Positions 42,435 to 54,706 of a DNA stretch of 64,000 nucleotides are shown here, one piece after another. The notes under the pieces were generated by a model. That model was not told the origin of the DNA, did not search any database, and saw only the letters and a program-made list of their open reading frames with translations. Numbering within the stretch: the first letter of the stretch is position 1; the number at the start of each line of letters is the position of its first letter. The translations under genes and the position numbers were made by a program. The stretch comes from Neopestalotiopsis rosae (lineage: Eukaryota; Ascomycota; Sordariomycetes; Amphisphaeriales; Sporocadaceae), in NCBI GenBank assembly GCA_023078685.1, contig JALGAS010000007.1, positions 930,001 to 994,000 on the forward strand. Reading direction: 5' to 3'.

Positions 42435-44102
42435 CTAGCGGAAAGATCTCAGATTATGCCTCTTCATATAAACGTAGCCACTCATCAAGACCAGCAACCA
42501 CCGGAACAACGCACCTTTGGCCGAGGGGCCACCGAGTCCAAAGACCGACCACATGTAGTATCCGACACCGGTGATTTGCTTGCCATCACGGTCAAAGTCG
42601 GGCTTGGAACCGTTCAGCCAGAGGTACTGGGCGAGCTCCGAGGGGACATAGGGCATGTAGCGCACGGCCATGAGCTTGTCGGCCCAGCCGGGAGTCTCAG
42701 TGACGGTACGGAAGTGAGTAAAGGTGTCAAACGAGGCCTTGCCACGGTAGGCGCCCTGTCCGGATGTGCCTACACCGCCAAACGGCAGGGTCACAACGGC
42801 ACCGTGCATGTAGGCATCGTTGAATGAGGCTCCGCCAGACGTGATGCTGTTGAGAACTATATAATTCGAGTTAGTGCAAGAGTTTTGTGATTTAGGATTT
42901 CAGGACATACGCTTGTTGTTCTCCTCAAACTTGCCAAAGGTCTGCAGCGACAATGGCGTAGGGTCGACCTCATGCACACGATCAATGGCGTCGTCTACAG
43001 AGTCGTATGGCAGAATGGCCCAGATTGGACCAAACGACTCCTCTTGTACCATGGAATCGTGGATGGAGTCAACAAGAACCATGGTGGGTGCAATGTAAAG
43101 GTCGTCTCTATCAGTCTCGCCTCCCAAGACAATCTTGCCCTTGGTGTTGTCCACCATGGCCTTGATACGATCAAAGTGCTGGTGGTTGATAATTCGGGCA
43201 AAGTCGGGGCTGGCCTTGGGACCGTTGGGGAAGGCCTCATTGTGAACGGCGGTCAGGACCCGGATGAAGTCGTCCAAGACCTCGCGGTCAATGTTGATAT
43301 AGTTGGCCGACATGCAGACTTGTCCGGCGTTTTGCACCTTGCCCCAGAGCAGGCGGCGGGCGGCAAGAGTGAGGTCGGCATATTTGGAGATGAAAGCTGG
43401 GTTCTTGCCACCGAGCTCGAGAGTCACCGGAGTCAAGGTCTCGGCCGCCTTTTTGGAGATGATCTTGGCTACATTAACACCGCCAGTGTAGAAGATCTTG
43501 CCCCATTTCTCATTGAGAAGAGCAGTAGTCTCGGGAACACCGCCGTTGACGACCTTGTAAGCAGCAGGGTCCAGATAGTTCTCAATGAGCTCTTGCAGGA
43601 CAATGGCCGTGGCCGGGGCACCCTCGGAAGGCTTGACGATGGCAGGACAGCCGGCGGCGATGGCGCCAATGAGAGGGCAGACGGTCAAGTTGACAGGAAA
43701 GTTGTAGGTGCCAATGATCAAGACAGCGCCCAGAGGTTCCTTGTGAATTCTAGGCTTGATGATCTTCATGTGGAAAGGAACATCGACGCTCTTGTCGTCC
43801 TGTGCCCATGTTTTGAGGTTCTTAATGGCATACAGGGTATCCTGGATGGCCCAGCCGACCTCTGATATTTGGGAATCATGTTCGGGCTTGTTGAGATCCT
43901 GCTTCAAAGCCTCGAGCAGCTTGGGAGTCAGGTCGGTAAGACCCCAGTAGAGCTTGCGCAGCTGGACCAGACGGTATTCGACATCCTTGGTCTTTTGCGA
44001 TCTGAAAGTGCTGCGCAGTGTAGCAGCAAACTCTGGAATCTGCTCAATGGGCGTAGCCTCGAAAGGCGCAATCTTGACGTTGTGAGTGGTCTTGTGCGCC
44101 AT
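42435..44102 (-). CDS. Fatty aldehyde dehydrogenase (ALDH3-like, membrane anchored)
   Basis: Exons 42911-44102 and 42435-42856 around a 54-nt intron (42857-42910, GTATGT...ATATAG, phase 1), giving 537 aa. It is an NAD(P)-dependent oxidation enzyme for long-chain aldehydes. Catalytic residues are visible: the oxyanion Asn in GTYNFPVNL, the general base Glu in VTLELGGKNPAF, and the nucleophile Cys in GQVCMSANYI. Also typical are GEVPETT-like GGVPETTALL, SFGPIWAILPYD, and LPFGGVGTSGQGAYRGKASF. The C-terminal SAKGALFRWLLVLMSGYVYMK forms a hydrophobic segment, matching the tail-anchored yeast Hfd1/mammalian ALDH3A2 type. ER or mitochondrial/lipid-droplet membrane location is likely. It diverges from RPL22 across 2 kb. 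Confidence 0.93.
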
Positions 44103-46077
44103 TGTGCTGTTCTATGCGACGGCGCAAGTCCGTTTGAAGCTTGTTGCTGAAGCTTTTGGGTGGGGAAAAAAGGTCAGTGAGAGCTCCCTGGTGTAAAGTG
44201 CAGGCACAGTAAATAGCAGTGTCGCGAACCTTTTTTTTGTTTCAAGCAATTTTCAACGGAGACAGAGCAACCTTTGAGTTGACCTGATGTTGTATGAAGT
44301 TATAATATGAGAAGAGAAAGAAAAGCTGTCCAGGGTCCCCTTCTTCTTTTCATTAATCCAGAAAACTGCAAGAAAGAGGGATGCGACGGTAGATGTAATC
44401 TTTGGAGCGCGCGCGCATGCAATACCTTGGAGGCTTGGCCACCCTGCTGCATGAACCTAACCTGACAGCCTAGGCATGGAAGCACAACCCAGCCAGGACC
44501 CCGACTGGAGTCTCAGGGAGGCAATACTACACGTGTAGTTGAGACTACAGAGATACTAGACAAGCTACCCCTGCAAAGGTGGTTTGAGACGTGAGCAGAT
44601 CTTCTCGAGGCAATGTTACTTTTGTATGACCCGAGTATGGTACTTTACCTAGGTACTATGTAGCTGGCCGAGCTGGCCTGCTCAACTGGCTGCTGGTAGG
44701 TACTGTACTGTGTAGTCCATGGTAGCCCAACTCGGAGATTTGTCTCGAATGGTGGCCGCGTATGTATGTGCCGGGTGGACAGTTATTTAGTATTGCATCG
44801 GAGCGTCCTCTTGATTCATTCCCTAATTCCCACAATACCTACCTACTACAGTATACAAATAGCTTTTCCGCCCAGGCTAAAGGGAAAGAATACGTCCGGC
44901 TTCTTCAAGACGTGGATACTACAACGGATTTGAGATGATCTCGGTTATCGCATTTGGTGTAGTGTAGTAGGGCGAACGGGGTGGGCGTCATTGAAGTGGC
45001 CGCCGCGGGATGCGATGCGACTGGTCTCTAACCTAGGCTGGGTCTGGCTCTGGCTCTGGCTCTGGCTTTGGCGTATCGTATCGGACAGACAGACAGACCA
45101 CCTCCCCGAACCCCTGACTATTGAAGGTGGACCGAGGCATCTCGTGGGTTCTCCGCGTTGCAGCAAAAGAGGACCTGATATTTGTAACTCGACCCTTGGC
45201 ATTGTACAAATCAGGCCAACCACCAGCAACATCGTCTTTGATATTAGTCAATCGTTATCAGAAAAAAGGGAGACGATGCTGATTTTCAAAATGAAAATGG
45301 TTTGGGGCAAAACACGTAGCTGGGACTAGCACCCAAAGCACCGAGGTGAATAGACTGGCTCGACCAGATCATCATTTGATGCTTGACCCTCATTATTCTC
45401 TCTTCACATCAGGTCTGTCATGTGAAATTCCGTCTGCACAAAGGCGGAGGCAGATGACCTAGGTGCTAAAATGACACAAAGGGTGAAGACGGACAATCAT
45501 CGATAGTACCATATCTGTAGTGCTACTGGTACACTAGCAGCAACGGTTGCAGGGCAAAAATGACGGAAATGGCTTCTATGGCTTCCTTCGCTCAGACGAT
45601 GGAGGCACGCGGCAGCGAGCGACGGGCAGATTGAAGGATTTCCCGGCAGCTTCTTTAGTGGAACCAGAGCTGTTGTCAGATCTCTAACGTGCGCCAGGCG
45701 CCTAGAAGCAGCACACAGACGAGACGCCGGCGAGCCGAAAAAAAGCACCGACTCTATCGGTAATTCATCGGTACGATTGCAGCTAGAAGGAACAGCCAAC
45801 GGCCAAAACAGCTCAAGAGCAGATTTGGCAGGTCAAATGGCTTAAGTAAGATATCGACGCACAGACCACATCTCTCACCTCTGAGCCCTATCGCGCATTT
45901 TTCCCTGGTGTGGGGCAGATACACCAAAAAGTTCGCATCTTTTTTGAGCCGACTCCATTCTCACCACCTCTCGATTCCCTCAAGCAAGACCTTTTTGCCC
46001 AATCCACCACCAACAAACAGACGCAGGATATCCATCTCTTTGCGCCTTTCCCACCTCTCCCTCCAAAATCAGAAGCA
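44103..46077. other. Divergent intergenic region, aldehyde dehydrogenase to RPL22
   Basis: 2 kb. It includes four TCTGGC units at 45043-45066 and a T/C-rich RPL22 leader from about 45950. The small frames do not look like proteins. Confidence 0.5.
45043..45066 (+). repeat. Hexanucleotide tandem repeat (TCTGGC)4
   Basis: Four exact copies of TCTGGC, with a degenerate unit after. Non-coding. Confidence 0.85.
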
Positions 46078-46742
46078 ATGGCTCCCGTCACCACCGTACG
46101 TATAAAATGATCACCGCTTTGCTGTTGGCCCAGTCTCTCTGGGGGAATATCTATTTTTCCAAGCGAGATCATGGCGTGAAGCAGTAGGCTAAGATCAATG
46201 GTATTTACAGAAGAAGTCTGGCCCCAAGGGCAAGCAGGCCAAGACCACCAAGAAGGTAAGAGAACAGTCCACCCTCAATCGTCTCTCCCTCCCCGTTTTG
46301 CGACGACTAGCTAACTCGTCGACCTTCCTTTCTTCCAGTTCATCGTCAACGCTCAGCAGCCCGCTAGCGACAAGATCTTCGACACCGCCGCCTTCGAGAA
46401 GTTCCTCCAGGACAAGATCAAGGTCGACGGCCGCGTTGGCAACCTTGGTGACAACATCAAGATCCAGCAGGCTGGTGAGGGCAAGATTGAGATCATTGCC
46501 CACAACGACCTGTCCGGCCGCTACATCAAGTACCTGTAAGAGAGACTCCTGGAATCCAAACACTTTGAACCCGCAATGCAGGATGCTAACTGCGACTCTT
46601 CCCCCCTCTCTCCAGGACCAAGAAGTTCCTCAAGAAGATGCAGCTCCGTGACTGGCTCCGCGTCGTCTCCACTAGCAAGGGAGTCTACGAGCTCAAGTTC
46701 TTCAACGTCGTCAACGACGAGCAGGACGAGGATGACGAGTAA
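46078..46742 (+). CDS. RPL22: 60S ribosomal protein eL22
   Basis: Four exons, 128 aa: 46078-46095, 46211-46255, 46339-46535 and 46616-46742. The introns (46096-46210, 46256-46338, 46536-46615) have donors GTACGT, GTAAGA and GTAAGA, and CAG-type acceptors. The first two are phase 0 and the third phase 2. The tiny first exon (MAPVTT) is a common layout for fungal ribosomal protein genes. The body contains [47 protein letters not shown] and [19 protein letters not shown], followed by an acidic tail NDEQDEDDE. All match eL22. It lies divergent from the aldehyde dehydrogenase gene. Confidence 0.96.
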
Positions 46743-47438
46743 ATGTACAACTCTAACAAGTGTACATGACGCGACAACGCATGGATGGATTTTTGCATAG
46801 GGTGCTCGGGAATTCGCATGCCATATAGGTCAGGGAAAAGTTTTGGCGCTTCAATAGGGTGCCATTGTTGTCCGAGGATTGGGCAATCCAACAAAGTCAA
46901 TTCTTGCTACACGGCTGTTTCATTTGCAGTGACCATGTGACTGTTCCCTTTTTTTTTTTTTTTTTCTCCTTAAGAACGACCCTGCTGGCCAAGCACACGG
47001 TAGAAGGCTATTGGAAGAGGTCATGTCTCTTCCCGTGCTGCGAGAATACAATGTGATACTTGTACCTCTATGCTTGATATGTAGCCAGTATCGAACCATT
47101 TCTGTTGCATGCTTCCTCGGACCCATCCAGCTAAGATGAGTTACCACGAATTGTCGAATCATGTCATGTCAATAGTGTTTCTAGAATATCACCAACTGCC
47201 CCCGGAATGTATTTAACGAGATATATTACACCGAAGCAAGGCCCGTTGTCTCGTAAAGGCCAGCCAGTCCCTTTCTATCCTCTATCAAAGTCTATCAAGT
47301 AACATCTAGGTCTAGAGCGGGGAATACTATTATATACACGTTCATGGAGACCACATGAAAGGCTGGGGTATCACCAGTTCCAATGCCACTGCTGTTTCTC
47401 TCTCTCTCTGTCTCTGTCTCTCCTCCCTTTCAGATAAA
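46743..47438. other. Convergent intergenic region
   Basis: 3' sides of RPL22 and the carrier gene. It has a 17-base T run (46949-46965) and a (TC)n stretch near 47397-47422. No gene was seen. Confidence 0.5.
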
Positions 47439-48513
47439 TCAAGGCAAATGTCTCATGACACCCTCAAAAGCCACCAAAGCCGCCGCATTCGCCGGGAAAG
47501 CTCGCAGGAAGCACGGCAGGAACCCCCTCCAGTAGCCCCTCCAGCCGGCCTCGCGATACACGGCGCGCGCGGCGTCGGCCCAGGACCGGAACCGGGGGTT
47601 GCCGTCGTTTAGCTTGGGCCCGCCCAGGGGATCCGTCATGATGCGTTGCTTGACCACGTCGCTCGGGTAGCTCGTGATCCAAAAGACCTGGGCGCTCAGC
47701 CCCCCGGCCCAAAAGTTGACGGCGGGGGCGCTCAGGCTGGTGCGGTCCCGCAGCGCGCGCGAGAAGAGGTCGTAGGACCCCCACCAGAAGAAGAAGAAGG
47801 ACCGGAACAGGAGCGTGGCGGACAGGCCCTTGTACACGCCGCGCAGGCCGTGGGCGCCGTAGATGCGGCGCAGGCAGTCGATGGGGCCCGAGTACAGCCG
47901 CGGCTCGCCCGACCCCCGCGCGTTGTACTGGATCTGCAGGCGCGCCTTGATGTGCTCTACCGGCGCCGCTACAAAGGATACCGTCGCACCCGCCATGACG
48001 CCCGCGAGGCCGTGGCCGTAGGCCGGCATGTGCGCGACGGCGTGCGACGTGCCGGCAATGGGCTGACTGCCGTCGGCTGCCGTCTTGTCCGCGTGCGATA
48101 GGGTGGGCACGCGGTCCGCGAAAAAGTTCTCGGCCACGAGTCGGCGGTACACCGTCAGCGATCCCAGCATGATGCTGTCCATGAACATCCAGCCGACGAG
48201 GGGAGGGCTGGCGCCCTTGTAGAGCCCGCGCACGCCCTCATGGCGCAGGGTCTGCGCGACGCACTGGAGCGGCCCGGCGAAGCGCGACGCGTCGGTCGTC
48301 TGCAGGCGGACCTTGATCGTGTCAAAAGGGTGGCCGACTGTTTAGTTCGTGGAGTACAAGATCAGTATTCATGATAGAGACTACCCATTATAGAAAAGAA
48401 CATATTTGCTTACCAGATAGCTTGGCGACACCGGAAAAGACGCCAGCGACGAAACCCTTGTAGTTCTTGCTCTGACTGGCCTCTGCCGGCTTCTGCTTCA
48501 GGTCGGCGGCCAT
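47439..48513 (-). CDS. Mitochondrial carrier family (YMC-type) transporter
   Basis: Exons 48414-48513 and 47439-48337 with a 76-nt intron (48338-48413, GTAAGC...ACAG, phase 1), giving 332 aa. The three repeated carrier signatures are present: HPFDTIKVRLQ (repeat 1), APVEHIKARLQ (repeat 2) and YPSDVVKQRI (repeat 3). The EGVRGLYKGASPPLVGWMF and YGAHGLRGVYKGLSATLLFR helices follow the first two repeats. Six transmembrane helices in the inner mitochondrial membrane are expected. The APVEHIKARLQ and RSFFFFWWGSY segments are close to the Ymc1/amino-acid carrier branch, but the substrate cannot be assigned. GC-rich coding sequence contrasts with the AT-rich downstream flank. Confidence 0.9.
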
Positions 48514-49397
48514 GGCTTATGGCAATCTACATTTGAGAGAAGGAAAAAATCTGAAAAGACAATCCCACAATCAAGAAGGTCAGGTCGACAGTAGCAGCGA
48601 CAGCAACGATGATGACGTCTAAGAGTACAGTATAGGAAATTGCTGATTTCTTAGTCGCTGGGAGTTTTGGGTGGACGTCACTAGTCTAGCGCCGGGATCG
48701 GCCTCTTTTTTTACGATTGGGAGTTGAGATAAGTCCAACTTTGTGCTCTCATTGGTTGTTTTCATATAGAGGTGAGTCCAACCTTGACCACCATCTAATA
48801 CTCTGTGCATGAATACCTTGTTATAGCTCGCGCGTAGTTTGTATGTAGTGATTTACCTGCCTTTGCCTATGTATTGTGACTTCCAACTTGGCAATCGACC
48901 CCCGATTCAGTTTTGGTCAGAACTCTTGACTTTTGGCGGACTCCATCGTATTTCTGTGCATCTGGTTCATTTCACGATTCAAATTGCCATGAACTAATAG
49001 TCACAAGAACCAGAAGCCAAGGTGCTCTTTATCAAACAACAATCACAACCTTAATCTAGAACGGAATTTCATTTCTCATATTGGCGTTTCATGTTACATC
49101 AACGCAGTATTTGCGCAATAATCAGGAATACTCATCTAGTATCACACCTTCTATTTCACTCACTGACACAGGTTGAGCCATGAATTCCTTGATGAATGAG
49201 TTATGCAATTCGTCTTCGATGTATCCATGTGCCACAATGAGGCACGTCTAGACTCCTTCTTTCTGATATTATATAAACACTACCCACGGCTCCGACCTGG
49301 GGAGACGAGCGGTTCCGACCCTGGTGTTGATTCTGGAGACGGGCTTTAAATGGTCAGTATAATTGGTCTAGGCTAACACCTGTTGTACTCACGATGC
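48514..49397. other. Intergenic region
   Basis: Upstream of the carrier gene and 3' side of the degenerate amylase. AT-rich; no gene was seen. Confidence 0.5.
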
Positions 49398-51711
49398 TCA
49401 AAGTCCGATCCAATCGCGTATCTCACGTTCCCTCACATATACGGACACGGATCGGGGAGCTGCAAAAAAATCACCAACACCGGTGGACTCCAGTAAGTCT
49501 TGGTCGAACGCGGTGGGGTTTCTAACCTCGACAATTTCTACGTCTCTGCTGTCAACATTATCGATCTTGTATGTCACATCCTTCCAATTTTCCCTAACAC
49601 GTTGTCCATTTCTCCAATGCCCGGGAGAATTCCGACCGCCCACGTCTACTCGAATGTGTTGAAATTCCGAAGGGTCGGTGTTGAGGATGGCCACCATTGA
49701 AGCGCCCGGTTGAGCCTTTGCGCCGCGCCCGGCACGAATGATGGCCATGCACTGCAATAATAGATGTTAGCAACTTTCTTTCCCAGGGAGATGATTGAGT
49801 TTGCCTGCCTTCCTCCAGCCATATATCGGGGAATATCTGCTAATTAGACAACCTGGAAATGGAAAAAGATAACACTTAAAATTGCTTACACTTCCCGACT
49901 GGTTGTATTCGATAAACGTCGAACCATAGGCCCAGTGCTTTCGGGCCAGCATGAGACGCGACACAATTGATGCCTTTGGGCACGGAGGCTTGCCCATCTC
50001 ACTGCCCATCTCACGTTTATCGTACAAGTGGGACCAGAATACACATGGGTAACCAGGGACGCCACCCAACAGAATTATTGCGTAAGCCAAGGGAACGAAC
50101 CAGTCTGTAACCGGCATCTTTCAAAGGTCATTGTCGGTCGGCTTCATAATGGTCATTGTTGATGTGGCTCTTACCTCGCGCGCTTGTCCAATTTGCTGTA
50201 TACCGTCGTTAGTTCAGGCATTTCCCAACATGCTAGCTATTAAATGGGCAGATCGGACTTACAGTGTCATGTGTCGAAACAAAGGTCTGCAAGTGTTAGT
50301 GCCAGTTTCGTTGCAATCCAAATAAAAGTAAACTGAATATTCACAATTGTATTGTTGGGCTCAGCATTAGCCAAAGCCTCACGTATCACCGGGCGCAAAT
50401 CCAGTGGGCCTTCCGATCGGGATGCTCTGGAAAATGCTGAGCATACTGCAAAAGGCTTGTGTCAGTAAATGCTCTTCAAACATGGACAATCGATTTCTGA
50501 TGGTTCTTCCGAGCGTTTTGCCCACCGAGTTGGGTTTCTGGTTGCACCAAATTGATAAAGACGCGCTCATGAGACAACCCAGCATAGTTGAGCAGTTAGA
50601 CAAGGACATGCTTACACGGTACATCGTAGATAACAATGCGTCGTGCCATATAATCGAGATATCGGACAAGAGCTTGTTTATCGTTCTTCCAATAGTCACC
50701 CACGATTACCCATTGCGGACCACGTCGCTGACGTTGCACGGCGTCAATAGTCGAGATAAAGTAGTCGCGGATAAATGATGCCGAACAATGCCTTAGGTCT
50801 CCAATCCGCATGCCGCCCAAGGGGAGCTGCTCATTGAGCCATAAGAGCCATCGGGAGAAGTTGTTCCGAACATTCTGATTTCGAAAGTCGATATTTGAGT
50901 GCCTGCTATCGGCGAACGCGTGTTTGTCAATGTGTCGTCGGTTCAGTCACATCGATCAGGAAGAACAAACTTACAGATAGTCGTCATTGCCTTTCTGGTT
51001 GTCCACATCATGTGCCCAACGCTTGTCTGTGAATCGCCAAATGCTACCCTGCTGGTTTGCCGCCGCATTAACATCGACGCCGGTAAAGCAAGACTTGTCC
51101 CACTGCATCTGATTGTAGTGCAAGCCCAAGTCGTCTCCATTGCGAGACACGTGCCGGCGTCCGGGGAAGGTGAACACGGTCCATGCACTGATCAGTCGGG
51201 CTTGCGGATCGAGGTCGACATTGCGATCTGAATATGGAGGGCCACTGATCAGCACTGTTTCACCAATATGCCTTGTCTCTCAAGTGCAAGGTATACTACC
51301 CTGGGGGTTCACTCTGACAGCTTCGGCAGGCTCGCAGGCGTCCGCACCGGCCTTGTGACTCAAGACGGCGTCGAATATAATATTGATGCCTAGCTCGGAT
51401 GCATTCGCAGTAAGCAAACGCAAGTCACGTTTGTGGCCATACTTGGTCCGTTGTGGTTCACCCATCCGTCGCACGAATTCTCCCAGGTCCTACAGGTCGT
51501 ATGCATCATAGCCAGTGCTTGTCGACGACATAGCCTTGGTGGCGGGCGGGATCCAAATGTAATTGACACCGAGCTTTTTGAGCGACTTGAGGTCGTGGCA
51601 GAGGTAAATCCACTGAGCCCCATCATCAGGAATATCGGAATCAAAACCCTGAAACATGACCTCGTTGTCGCAATCACTGGGATTCTCAGCCACAGGGAGC
51701 CCCGTTCTCAT
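49398..51711 (-). pseudogene. Degenerate GH13_5-like alpha-amylase (nonsense codon, altered active site)
   Basis: Reading from ATG 51711, the intracellular-type amylase start (NEVMFQGFDSDIPDDG) and LKSLKKLGVNYIWIPPATKA are clear. The frame then meets TAG at 51490-51492 in place of an expected Tyr (GYDAYDL-stop-DLGEF) and continues unchanged. Later exons: to 51300; 50975-51227; from 50902; micro-exons 50263-50286 (TFVSTHDT) and 50175-50195 (QIGQARE); then from 50117 (PVTDWFVPLAYAIILL). A C-terminal beta domain follows, to 49398. Several introns keep good GT-AG signals. The active-site motifs are altered: GMRIGDLRH (expected Asp nucleophile position holds Gly), IVGDYW (acid/base Glu is Asp) and FVSTHD (usual Asn is Thr). 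Two further stops lie in the 50.38-50.60 kb part. I therefore call it a pseudogene. A heavily diverged non-catalytic gene is less likely because of the nonsense codon. Confidence 0.75.
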
Positions 51712-51770
51712 CTTCTAGTCGTGATGAACCTCCTCCAATGGCCTTTCCGGCTGCGGCTCTGAGCCTTCCA

Positions 51771-52095
51771 TTATTGACCGGCGACCACCAGGCAGGCGAA
51801 CTCGTCCTTGATGCCGGCAATACAAATGATATCGGAGCTTATAATGTTACACGTTGTTGTAACAATTCTTTTGCTGTCGAGTAGTTCTGGGTTGGAGAGG
51901 GCCGAGTTGAGTTCCCAACAGCAACTCGTCACCAAGGTGGTAGATAGTCTTTGGCCAGATGACGAAAGCCAAACGAAACGGTTCATATTACATGGCAAGT
52001 GCTTTGTGAGCACGGTGATGGTGTGATATGCTCTTGCCGAACGTTCCCTGAACGCCTTCTGCTTCGAAGACCCCAATACCTTCTGAAGAAATCAT
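51771..52095 (-). pseudogene. Unidentified gene fragment with a probable frameshift
   Basis: Two overlapping frames on the minus strand look like one protein. The upstream part, from ATG 52095, reads EGIGVFEAEGVQGTFGKS and then fails. The second frame, from about 52040, reads HTITVLTKHLPCNMNRFVWL, SSSGQRLSTTLVTSCCWEL and ICIAGIKDEFACLVVAG, to TAA at 51771. Neither has a start of its own that explains the other. Cys spacing (HLPC, SCCWEL, TTTC, IICI, FACL) suggests a small folded or secreted domain. I recognise no family. It sits 60 bp upstream of the degenerate amylase on the same strand. Confidence 0.45.
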
Positions 52096-52633
52096 ACTTT
52101 CCTGCAGAGTCGACGAGCAACCTAAGAAGGAGCAGCAAAGAGGAGATCACTACTTATTGGAAGCCACTGTCTCCTCTCTGATAACATAGCTACATCTTTC
52201 GGTGTCATAGAGGAAAATGGTGCTTTCCCTCCCTTTTCAATCCAAACACCATTCTAAACGTAACAGCACCCACACGAGCATCTTCCGGCCAAGGACACAA
52301 GAACACACACTAGCAGACTTGTGCGAACTGAGAAATTCTATTTCGCCTGACAGCAAATCATATGCCTATAACCTCGCGCCCCGCCTACCCAAATAAAAAC
52401 AAAACTCGCTATGTCCAAGATTTGATACTCGCTGTATCTCTATCCCACGCCCGGAAAATGTCATCGTTGAGATGTAGGCTTTCTATTCTTTTTTACTTTT
52501 CTTTTTGTCCCCGTTGATCCTTCCGCGCCGTTGAAAGAAATCCCAAGGTGAAGGAATACTTGGTTACCCCCAGCCGGGTAAGTGCCCCAGGTAGTGCAAC
52601 TCAGACTCCATCATCTATACCTTTTCCCCTGCC
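52096..52633. other. Intergenic region
   Basis: 3' side of the GT8 gene and upstream side of the fragment. AT-rich; nothing was recognised. Confidence 0.5.
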
Positions 52634-53668
52634 TTAGAAACCGTCCTTGGGCACACCCTTGCCGGCTTCCGCCTTGAGCCGCTCATTGTTGACCCGCACC
52701 CACCAGGCATGCGACTCGTCCTTGCCGATAAAGTTGCCCTCGGCGTCCATCTCGTCCCAGGGCTTGGGGGCCAGGATATAGTGGACGTTCTTGACGCTCT
52801 CGTCGCGCCAGATGGCCTCGTGCACGCCGGGCCAGCGCAGCGTCTTGAGGGCGTTGTAGGTGTAAGGGAGGGGCACCCAGCGGCCGCGGTACAGGTCCGA
52901 CAGCACGCTCTGGTCGGCAAAGTCCATGTTGAGGGCGTGCTTCTCCATGTACTCGACAATCTGACGGTAGACGCCGGCGCCCGGGTTGACGACCTGGAGG
53001 CCGCCGTTCATGAAGCCCAGGGGACCCACGGCCGGGTCGATACCTTCCGTCTGCGCGCGCTCGGGCTCGGCGTGCTGGTGCGTAAAGGCGCAGTTGGCGG
53101 GGATCCAGTCGCTGGGGTAGTGCGGCTTCTTGAGGGGGTTGCAGACACAGGCGTGGCCAGCGGCAAAGACGCGGCTGCCAACGCCCTTTTCTACGTCGGC
53201 CGGGTCGTCGAGCTCGAGGTCCATGAGCTCGTCCATGTTGCGCATGACGAGCATGTCCGAATCGAGCTGGACGACGCGCTTGTACTGGGCGAGGGAAAAG
53301 GGCGTCAGCTTGCTCCAGCAGTCGTAGAAGCGCGGGTCGTTGCTATAGTCCTTGCCCTGCGTCGGCAGCAGGTACTCGATGCGCTGCGCCGGGATGCCGC
53401 GGGCCTTGAGCGCCGCCAGCCCGGACTCGGGAAACGTGTCGGTGTAGAGGGCGACTAATGGGTATTTGGATCCATGTTGCTTGAGGGAGAAGTCGAGCGT
53501 GAGCAGACCCGAGAGGTAGGCATTATTGGTGATCAAGGTCGTCCAGACTGTGCAGAGTGTCTCAAGTCAGTATATTGCCGTGTCTTGTCTTGTGCGACAG
53601 CATCGCATCTCTAGGTATGTTGCAGACTTACCCTTGTCCGACTCGACTGCTTTCTTTCCGTCCGCCAT
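52634..53668 (-). CDS. Family 8 glycosyltransferase (glycogenin/galactinol synthase-like)
   Basis: Exons 53632-53668 and 52634-53547 around an 84-nt intron (53548-53631, GTAAGT...CACAG, phase 1), giving 316 aa. The first exon encodes only MADGKKAVESDK. The GT8 fold begins VWTTLITNNAYLSGLLTLDF. The metal-binding DxD is in VVQLDSDMLVMRNMDEL, and the later GT8 motifs are FMNGGLQVVNP, FADQSVLSDLYRGRWVPLPY and VHYILAPKPWDEM. There is no signal peptide or membrane segment, so it is probably cytosolic. Members transfer a sugar from a nucleotide donor; the acceptor here is unknown. It lacks the long C-terminal extension of glycogenin. Confidence 0.9.
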
Positions 53669-54706
53669 GGTGATATTGTTTTTAGTAATGTGAGTATGGT
53701 AATGTGAATAAGCAAGATAGTAATGTTGAATCTTGCGTGGAATATATCCAACAAACAGTCAAAATTGTGGCTGGGGGGAATTATGTACAAGAGAAAAACA
53801 AGAAGATGATGATGCTGGATTTCTAATGATAAATTATCAGTGCCTACAAGCGCATATACTTGGAGGGGCCACCGATTGCGCTATATAACTAAACATAACA
53901 ACAAACCTGCTTGCGACTCGTCACTTGCGACCGAAACCGAGTGGGGTCCCGAAAAAGATATAATTAATCAGAGAAAAAGCCAAGAGATGAAATCAAGATA
54001 AGGGCCGAGTTTCAATGATTCAACGGGTTTCGTCTTCTCTCGTTTCTTCCCATTGCTGTCGAGAGACGCGCAATACGTACGAGAGAACTTTTTTCTGAGC
54101 TCGTTTCGAAAGTCGTAGCTGCCCCTCCATATCCAAACACGTTCCAGGCTTGCGAGCCATGATTGAGTCCAGTTCAAATGCCCCTCCTTTTTTGAGTGAC
54201 ATGACCATTCAACCCCACCAACCACCAGGCGATTCTAGGGGATCGATCTACTGGCATGGATCCCTGCCGAGGGGGGTTCGAGCCAATCCCGGTTCACCTG
54301 TATCATGTATAGTCGATGAGTTTAGAACATAAGATCAGCACGCACGGGAGATCGGATGGTTGTTTCTTGAGGGAACTATCTAGCAGACTGGAGTTTATCA
54401 TTTAAAGACATGGACATATCTTTGATTGTGTCTGTAGCTTATCTGTCCAAACACTTGTTCATGTTGAGATGCAGGACTCATTCGACGCAACATGTCACAC
54501 AAACCATAGTCTCCACATCATGTACCCTTGGAGTAGCATCCGATCTCTGAGCACGACAGATGTGTCAAACCTGTGATGGCAACTATTCATAGACGAAACT
54601 TCGGCGCGGCCGCTGTCTTGGTTTGAATTATGCTTGATTGGCATTTGGTTCCTTTTTCTCTCCCCTACTACATCCTCAAATTCCACCCTCCCTTGGGCAG
54701 TCCTTT
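53669..54706. other. Intergenic region
   Basis: Upstream of the GT8 gene and 3' side of the SDR gene. The small open frames near 53968-54332 have no support. Confidence 0.5.

Noticed and set aside
42972..43865. 297-aa plus-strand frame opposite the aldehyde dehydrogenase
   Set aside because: Antisense shadow; the minus strand carries all ALDH catalytic motifs.
52709..53458. 249-aa plus-strand frame opposite the GT8 gene
   Set aside because: Antisense shadow; the DxD and other GT8 motifs are on the minus strand.
54230..54310. GGTTCGAGCC, resembling a tRNA B box
   Set aside because: No matching A box, acceptor stem or anticodon arm at the right spacing.
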